DNA of 64,000 nucleotides from Cellulosimicrobium funkei (lineage in GTDB: Bacteria; Actinomycetota; Actinomycetes; Actinomycetales; Cellulomonadaceae), in contig NZ_SOZH01000005.1 of assembly GCF_004519295.1 (NCBI RefSeq), positions 62,001 through 126,000 on the forward strand. The letters are read 5' to 3'. Position 1 is the first letter of the stretch. Each line of letters opens with the position of its first letter. A program made the translations under genes and the position numbers. Below are positions 59,471 through 64,000 of the stretch, one piece after another. The notes under the pieces were generated by a model. That model was not told where the DNA came from. It was given only the letters and a program-made list of their open reading frames with translations, and searched no databases.

Positions 59471-59508
59471 AGGCCGGGCGGAGCGGGACGACCCGCTCCG
59501 CCCGGCCT
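59471..59508. terminator. Intrinsic terminator after fumC
   Basis: A perfect 17-bp inverted repeat (59471-59487 with 59492-59508) with an ACGA loop. The following sequence, CCTTCGTCGTCCCCGGGT (59506-59523), is identical to that after the sdh terminator. It lies between convergent fumC and marR-like genes. Confidence 0.8.
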
Positions 59509-59537
59509 TCGTCGTCCCCGGGTCGTGCGGGAGGACG

Positions 59538-60026
59538 TCAGTAGTCGACGGGGTCGAGGCGGCGCAGCACGACGGCGAGCAGGCGCGCGAGCTCGGCGCG
59601 CTCGGCCTCGTCGAGGTCGACGAGCGCCGCGCGCTCGCGGTCGAGCTGCTGCGGGAAGACCTCGTCGACGAGCGCCGTCCCGGCGTCGGTGAGCGCGACG
59701 AGGACGCCGCGCCGGTCGCGCTCCGCGACGGTGCGCTCGACGAGTCCGGCGCGCTCGAGCCGGTCGAGGCGCTTGGTGATCGACGCGCCGGGGGCGCCGG
59801 TCATCGTCGTGACCTCGCCCGCACGCAGCGGCCGCCCGGCGCGGCGCAGCGCCGCGAGCACGTCGAACTCCGCGCGCGAGACGTCGTGCCGTGCCGCGGA
59901 GCGCTCCAGCGCCGCCTCGAGCAGCGCCGCGACGCGACGCAGCCGCGCCCCGACCGCCGACGTCGCGGTGTCGAGGTCCGGCCGCTGCTCAGCCCACTCC
60001 GCGCGCACGCGGTCGACGTAGTCCAC
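59538..60026 (-). CDS. MarR-family transcriptional regulator
   Basis: 162 residues, winged helix-turn-helix with AEFDVLAALRRAGRPLRAGE, the recognition segment MTGAPGASITKRLDRLERAGLV and the wing ERDRRGVLVALTDAG. MarR dimers bind palindromes and release on binding small phenolic or similar ligands. It is divergent from a FUSC transporter gene, and a palindrome overlapping the transporter's promoter is the probable operator. GTG start. Confidence 0.92.
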   Translation of the reverse strand: MDYVDRVRAEWAEQRPDLDTATSAVGARLRRVAALLEAALERSAARHDVSRAEFDVLAALRRAGRPLRAGEVTTMTGAPGASITKRLDRLERAGLVERTVAERDRRGVLVALTDAGTALVDEVFPQQLDRERAALVDLDEAERAELARLLAVVLRRLDPVDY

Positions 60027-60055
60027 GGACCCAGGATAGGGCGGGCCTCACACTC

Positions 60056-60069
60056 TTTCACTGGTGAAA
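60056..60069. promoter_or_regulatory. Putative MarR operator overlapping the FUSC gene -35
   Basis: TTTCACTGGTGAAA, six-base perfect arms, unusually AT-rich for this genome. Its right arm GTGAAA (60064-60069) is a possible -35, with TAGGCT (60087-60092) as -10 exactly 17 bases on. Binding would block the transporter promoter and lies 30 bases from the marR start. Confidence 0.7.
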
Positions 60070-60101
60070 CACCGAGGAATCACCGCTAGGCTGGTTCGTC
60101 G

Positions 60102-61445
60102 ATGCGCCTCTCCTCCCCCGCCCGCCCGGCGCTCGCGCCCGTGCGCGCCGCCGCCCAGGACGTCCTCGACGCCGCCCACCTCCGCGACGCCCTGCGCGTG
60201 AGCCCCGCCGACGCGACGGTCGCCGCCGCGCTGCGCTGCGGCGCCGCGGTCGCGCCCGCGATCGCCGTCCCGGGCCTGCTCGGGCGCCCCGACCTCGCGG
60301 CGTTCGCGTCGCTCGGCGCGCTCACGTCGCTCTACGGGCGGTACGACCCGTACCGGCGTCGGGCCACGCTCCTCGCGACCGTCGGCACGCTCATGACCGG
60401 CACGATCGCGGCCTTCACGCTCCTCGCCGCGACGGGCACGCCCGCGCTCGTCACGACCGCCGCCGTCGCGCTCCTCGCCGCCGGGGCCACGGCCTTCTGC
60501 CTCCTCGTCCGCACGGGCCCGCCCGGCGCGACGATCGTCGTCTTCGCCGCGGGCGCGGGCCTCGCGGGCGCACCGACGCTCGCCGACATCGGGCCGCGCG
60601 CGCTCGCGGCGGCGTTCGGCGCGCTCCTCGCGGGGCTCGTGTGCACGGCCGGCGTGCTCGTCCGCCCGACGGCGCCCGCGCGCCTCGCCGTCCGCCGCGC
60701 CGCCGACGCCGTGCGCGCCGCCGAACGGCCCGGGGCCCCGCGGCACGCCGCGCATGCTGCCCGGGGCGCCGTCGCCCGGGCGCGCGACGTCCTCGCGGAC
60801 GACGCGTCCTGGTGGCGGACGCGGCCCGCCGTCCCCGCGCTCGCCGCAGAGCTCGACGCCGTCGAGGAGGCGCTCGACGCGAGCGGCGCGCCGCGCGGCG
60901 ACACCGGCCCGGCGGTCCGCACGACCCTGCGCGCCCAGGCACGGTCCCGGGCCGCAGGACCCTGGCGGCTCCCGACCGTGCGCGTCGGCGTCGCCGGGCT
61001 CGTCGCCGGTGCGGTCGCCGCCGTCGCCGGCCTCGGGCACGCGGCGTGGGCGACCATGGGCTCGACCGCGGTGCTCCAGGGCGAGTCGACGCGCCACGCC
61101 GTCGTACGGGCGCTGCAGCGCGGGGCCGGCACGGTCGCGGGCGCGCTCCTCGCCTGGCCGCTGCTCGCCGCGCCGCTCGGGTTCTGGGGGACGGCCGCCG
61201 TCGTCGTCGTGCTCCAGACCGTCACCGAGACGATCGTGGGGCGCCACTACGGGCTCGCGATGCTCACCATCACGCCCATGGCGCTGCTCATGACCTCGCT
61301 CGCGCACCCCGCCGACCCGTCGGCGCTCGCGCTCGACCGCGCGCTCGACACGGTCCTGGGCGCCGTCGTCGGCGTCCTCGCGGTGGTCCTCGTCCACCCG
61401 CGGACCCGCCGCCGCGCGAGCGAGACCCCCGGTCCGCCGAGGTAG
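60102..61445 (+). CDS. FUSC-family membrane protein (putative aromatic compound exporter)
   Basis: 447 residues with two membrane blocks (about 45-190 and 290-435), each with several helices, separated by a soluble region of about 100 residues. This is the FUSC/ArAE layout of aromatic acid exporters and YccS-like proteins. Control by an adjacent MarR regulator supports export of a small toxic or aromatic compound, but the substrate is unknown. The stop codon TAG lies within a repeat unit (61434-61453). Confidence 0.8.
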   Translation: MRLSSPARPALAPVRAAAQDVLDAAHLRDALRVSPADATVAAALRCGAAVAPAIAVPGLLGRPDLAAFASLGALTSLYGRYDPYRRRATLLATVGTLMTGTIAAFTLLAATGTPALVTTAAVALLAAGATAFCLLVRTGPPGATIVVFAAGAGLAGAPTLADIGPRALAAAFGALLAGLVCTAGVLVRPTAPARLAVRRAADAVRAAERPGAPRHAAHAARGAVARARDVLADDASWWRTRPAVPALAAELDAVEEALDASGAPRGDTGPAVRTTLRAQARSRAAGPWRLPTVRVGVAGLVAGAVAAVAGLGHAAWATMGSTAVLQGESTRHAVVRALQRGAGTVAGALLAWPLLAAPLGFWGTAAVVVVLQTVTETIVGRHYGLAMLTITPMALLMTSLAHPADPSALALDRALDTVLGAVVGVLAVVLVHPRTRRRASETPGPPR

Positions 61446-61500
61446 AGGCCTGGCACCGCGAGGTAGAGGCCCGGTCATGACCAGGCCTCTACCTCGGCGG
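61434..61500. repeat. Triple REP-like repeat forming a bidirectional terminator
   Basis: A perfect 20-bp inverted repeat (61434-61453 with 61481-61500). Between them is a second direct copy of the left arm core (CGAGGTAGAGGCC, 61459-61471), next to the palindrome GGTCATGACC (61473-61482). The inner copy pairs with the right arm over 19 bases with one mismatch. It lies between convergent FUSC and phoH genes; the left arm provides the FUSC stop. Confidence 0.9.
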
Positions 61501-61504
61501 CGGG

Positions 61505-62881
61505 TCAGACCTCGATCGACTCCAGCATCTCCGTGACGAGCGCCGCCACGGGCGAGCGCTCGGAGCGCGTGAGCGTGACGTGCGCGAACAGCGGGTGGCC
61601 CTTGAGCGCCTCGATGACCGCGGCGACGCCGTCGTGCCGGCCCACGCGCAGGTTGTCGCGCTGCGCGACGTCGTGCGTGAGGACGACGCGCGACGACTGC
61701 CCGATGCGGGACAGCACCGTGAGCAGGACGTTGCGCTCGAGCGACTGCGCCTCGTCGACGATGACGAACGCGTCGTGCAGCGAGCGCCCGCGGATGTGCG
61801 TGAGCGGGAGCACCTCGAGCATCTCGCGGTCGATGACCTCGTCGAGCACCTGCGGCGAGACGAGCGCCCCGAGGGTGTCGTAGACGGCCTGCGCCCACGG
61901 GTTCATCTTCTCGGCCTCGGAGCCGGGCAGGTAGCCGAGCTCCTGGCCGCCGACGGCGTAGAGCGGCCGGAACACCATGACCTTGCGGTGCTGCCGGCGC
62001 TCCATGACGGCCTCCAGCCCGGCGCACAGCGCGAGGGCCGACTTGCCGGTCCCGGCCCGCCCGCCGAGCGAGACGATCCCCACGCTCTCGTCGAGCAGCA
62101 GGTCGATCGCGACGCGCTGCTCGGCGGAGCGCCCGTGCAGCCCGAACACCTCGCGGTCGCCGCGCACGAGCTGCACGTGCTTGTCCGCGGTGACGCGCCC
62201 GAGGGCGGACCCGCGCGGCGAGTGCACGACGAGACCCGTGTGGCAGTGCAGCGGGCCGGCCGCCTCGACGACCGCCGGGTCCAGGCTCGTGAGCTCGACC
62301 GACTCGTGCTCCCAGAGCGCCGCCGCCTCCGCGTCGGTGAACGAGATCTCGCCCATGCCGGTCCAGCCCGAGTCGACGGCGAGCTCGTGCCGGTACTCCT
62401 CGGCCCGCAGGCCCACGGCCGACGCCTTGACACGCATCGGCAGGTCCTTCGACACGACCGTGACGTCGTGACCCTCGGCCGCGAGGTTCGCCGCGACGGA
62501 GAGGATCCGGGTGTCGTTGTCCCCCAGCCGGAACCCGGCCGGCAGCACGCCCGGGTCGGTGTGGTTGAGCTCCACGCGCAGCGTCCCGCCGACGTCGCCG
62601 ACGGGGATCGGGGCGTCGAGCCGGCCGTGCTTGACCCGCAGGTCGTCGAGCATGCGCAGCGCGCTGCGCGCGAAGTAGCCGAGCTCGGCGTGGTGGCGCT
62701 TCGCCTCCAGCTCGGTGATGACGACGACCGGGAGGACCACGTCGTGCTCGGCGAACCGCCCGATGGCGCGCGGGTCGCTCAGCAGGACCGACGTGTCGAC
62801 GACGAACGTGCGGCGCGCGCCGTCCGGTGCGTCGTCCTGCGGTGTGGGTGAGGTACCGGGGGTGGGTGAGGAATGGACCAC
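61505..62881 (-). CDS. phoH: PIN domain-PhoH ATPase fusion (PhoH2 type)
   Basis: 458 residues. The N-terminal PIN ribonuclease domain (about 24-170) has [16 protein letters not shown] with its acidic residues; the PhoH ATPase domain follows (about 250-440), with [15 protein letters not shown] (Walker A) and [12 protein letters not shown] (Walker B). PhoH2 proteins are RNA helicase-ribonucleases. The GTG at 62881 has GGAGGGGAG upstream and was preferred to a longer open frame. It has a long structured leader with a CRP-like site at its promoter. Confidence 0.92.
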   Translation of the reverse strand: MVHSSPTPGTSPTPQDDAPDGARRTFVVDTSVLLSDPRAIGRFAEHDVVLPVVVITELEAKRHHAELGYFARSALRMLDDLRVKHGRLDAPIPVGDVGGTLRVELNHTDPGVLPAGFRLGDNDTRILSVAANLAAEGHDVTVVSKDLPMRVKASAVGLRAEEYRHELAVDSGWTGMGEISFTDAEAAALWEHESVELTSLDPAVVEAAGPLHCHTGLVVHSPRGSALGRVTADKHVQLVRGDREVFGLHGRSAEQRVAIDLLLDESVGIVSLGGRAGTGKSALALCAGLEAVMERRQHRKVMVFRPLYAVGGQELGYLPGSEAEKMNPWAQAVYDTLGALVSPQVLDEVIDREMLEVLPLTHIRGRSLHDAFVIVDEAQSLERNVLLTVLSRIGQSSRVVLTHDVAQRDNLRVGRHDGVAAVIEALKGHPLFAHVTLTRSERSPVAALVTEMLESIEV

Positions 62882-63223
62882 GAGGGCTCCCCTCCGGCGC
62901 ACGCGCGCCGTTCTCTCTCTGGGCGAGGCGGGCGACCGGCCGTCGGGCCGTGGGTGCCACGGCTCAGCAGCGCCGGTGCCGGCCCTCCTGAGCGGAGCGT
63001 GAACCCCATCGGCTGGCCTCCCGGAGGACGGCGAAGGTGCCGTCCGTCTCCTCGAAACTACGCCCGTGTGATTCGGGTCACCACCCCCGACACGCCTCCG
63101 CGCGAGGTTTAACCCCCCGTTCACGCGGAGGCCGCACCCGCGGGCCGCGCGAGATCGACCTGAGCGTCCGAGACCGGTCCTCCGGGGGCCGGCGTCGTGA
63201 CGGTCGGGTCGATCCCGGACAGG
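62882..63223. other. Long phoH leader and upstream control region
   Basis: 342 bases without a gene. On the minus strand TAGTTT (63060-63055) is a likely phoH -10, giving a leader of about 165 bases. That leader can form several hairpins, one with GGACGGC and GCCGTCC arms. No match to a known riboswitch was recognised. The rest, next to the MFS stop, is GC-rich with a short AT-rich block at 63108-63113. Confidence 0.5.
63067..63082. promoter_or_regulatory. CRP/GlxR-like operator overlapping the phoH promoter
   Basis: TGTGATTCGGGTCACC with the GTGA-N6-TCAC core. It covers the -35 region of the proposed phoH promoter, so binding would probably repress. Confidence 0.5.
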
Positions 63224-64000
63224 TCAGTGCTCGACGTGCTTCGGCGCCATCGCGATCGCGGCGACGAACCCGAGGACGAGCACCACGGCCGTGACCGCGA
63301 GCGTCTGCCCGACGGCGGTCGCGAAGCCCTGGTGGAGCGCGGTGGTCGCGGCGTCCGTGACCTGGCGCGCGACGTCGTCGGGCACGCCCGGCGGGAGGTC
63401 GAACGACCCGCCCTGGCCGCCCTGGAGCGACCCCGCGTTCGCGAACCCGTCGACGAACTGCTGGCGGAACTGCTCGGGGAGCGAGGCCGCCGCGTCCCGC
63501 GCGGCCGCGGGGAGAGTCACCGCGAGGCGCGCGGTGAGCGTCGCGACGATCGCGGCCGACCCGATCACGCCGCCCACCTGGCGCGTCGTGTTGAAGGCGC
63601 CCGCGCCCGCCCCGGCGGTGCGGTGGTCGAGGCCCGACGTCGCGAGGTTCGCGAGCGGCGAGAAGACGCACCCGGTGCCGATGCCGAACAGCGTCATGGG
63701 GAGCACGATCGTCACGACCGACACGCCCGGCCCGACGACCGCCGCGAGCCAGCCGATCGCGACCGCGAGGACGCCGAACCCCGTCGCGACGACCCACTTC
63801 GCGGGCACGCGATCGGACAGGCGGCCGGCGAGCGGCGCGACGATCCCCGACACGAGCGAGCCCGGCAGGTTCACGAGCGCGGCGTGCAGGGGCGACAGCC
63901 CGAGGATCGACTGGAGGAAGATCGTCAGCGGGAAGAAGATGCCGATCATCGCAAAAGACACGGACATGCCCGCGACGTTCGCGAGCGAGAAGTTGCGCGA
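63224..64000 (-). CDS. MFS multidrug exporter, DHA2 (EmrB/QacA) type, C-terminal part
   Basis: About 258 residues are inside the window; the gene continues past base 64000. It shows at least six membrane helices and motifs of the second half of a 14-helix DHA2 exporter: NVAGMSVSFAMIGIFFPLTI, PGSLVSGIVAPLAGRLSDR and GIGTGCVFSPLANLAT with FNTTRQVGGVIGSA. A large extracytoplasmic loop of about 60 residues precedes the last helix. Substrate unknown. An internal ATG at 63967 is not the real start. Confidence 0.88.
   Translation of the reverse strand, partial: SRNFSLANVAGMSVSFAMIGIFFPLTIFLQSILGLSPLHAALVNLPGSLVSGIVAPLAGRLSDRVPAKWVVATGFGVLAVAIGWLAAVVGPGVSVVTIVLPMTLFGIGTGCVFSPLANLATSGLDHRTAGAGAGAFNTTRQVGGVIGSAAIVATLTARLAVTLPAAARDAAASLPEQFRQQFVDGFANAGSLQGGQGGSFDLPPGVPDDVARQVTDAATTALHQGFATAVGQTLAVTAVVLVLGFVAAIAMAPKHVEH

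Noticed and set aside
62882-63060. A c-di-AMP (ydaO-type) riboswitch in the phoH leader
   Set aside because: Part of the leader resembles the GGGGTTCACGC element, but the other conserved blocks of that riboswitch are missing.

Overview
This window is a chromosomal segment of a very GC-rich Gram-positive actinobacterium. Nearly every gene is a recognisable core actinobacterial gene. The mycothiol gene mshB, the sigE-rseA-htrA-tatB cluster, DUF3117, a FolP2-type DHPS paralogue, the succinylase-route dap genes and an LpqY-SugABC-type trehalose importer place it in Actinomycetota. Protein style and gene content suggest Micrococcales, perhaps Promicromonosporaceae or Cellulomonadaceae; this is inference. 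No rRNA, tRNA, insertion sequence, prophage, CRISPR array or origin was seen.

Layout. 1-3.2 kb: the sdhCDAB operon, closed by a strong terminator. 3.2-9.9 kb: a repeat array, a YihY/BrkB membrane protein, a 2H phosphoesterase, trpS, then tatB, htrA, rseA and sigE (all minus strand), with an ECF-type promoter in front of sigE. 9.9-18.7 kb: a divergent O-methyltransferase, pepA, DUF3117, a PIG-V-like membrane protein, folP2, a LOG-family protein, dapE, dapD and a lysozyme-like lipid-facing protein. 18.8-22.2 kb: gltA with a CRP-like site, dapC, fdxA and a stand-alone SH3-like protein. 22.3-30 kb: tyrA, pheA, a degenerate PheA paralogue, a very large VanW protein, a small membrane protein and mshB. 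30-34 kb: typA and a BCCT transporter. 34-41.4 kb: an oligopeptide ABC transporter (oppA-B-C-DF) interrupted by an inverted PH-domain gene. 41.7-52.4 kb: ychF, an ABC-2 exporter pair, rmuC, ispH, a NodB deacetylase, xseAB and a PfkB sugar kinase. 52.5-57 kb: the trehalose-type importer lpqY-sugA-sugB-sugC. 57.2-64 kb: a beta carbonic anhydrase, fumC, a divergent marR/FUSC-transporter pair, a PIN-PhoH protein and the end of an MFS exporter.

Functionally, TCA-cycle genes (sdh, gltA, fumC) are scattered through it, and GTGA-N6-TCAC palindromes typical of CRP/GlxR-type regulators sit upstream of gltA, fumC, phoH and ispH. Lysine/diaminopimelate synthesis (dapC, dapD, dapE), aromatic amino-acid synthesis (tyrA, pheA), envelope stress (sigE regulon) and envelope-acting proteins (VanW, NodB, lysozyme-like) form the rest. 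From memory, much of the order runs collinear, in reverse, with Mycobacterium tuberculosis Rv1095-Rv1224.

The most unusual features are: (i) a PheA-like protein lacking the catalytic Thr-Arg-Phe motif, translationally coupled to the real pheA and tyrA; (ii) short tandem or phased repeats filling several gaps between convergent genes, one of which supplies stop codons in all three frames; (iii) a methyltransferase gene with a perfect Shine-Dalgarno but no ATG, GTG or TTG behind it; (iv) a PH-domain gene inverted inside the opp cluster; and (v) an OppB with about 180 extra membrane residues. No wholly new multi-gene system can be claimed from sequence alone.
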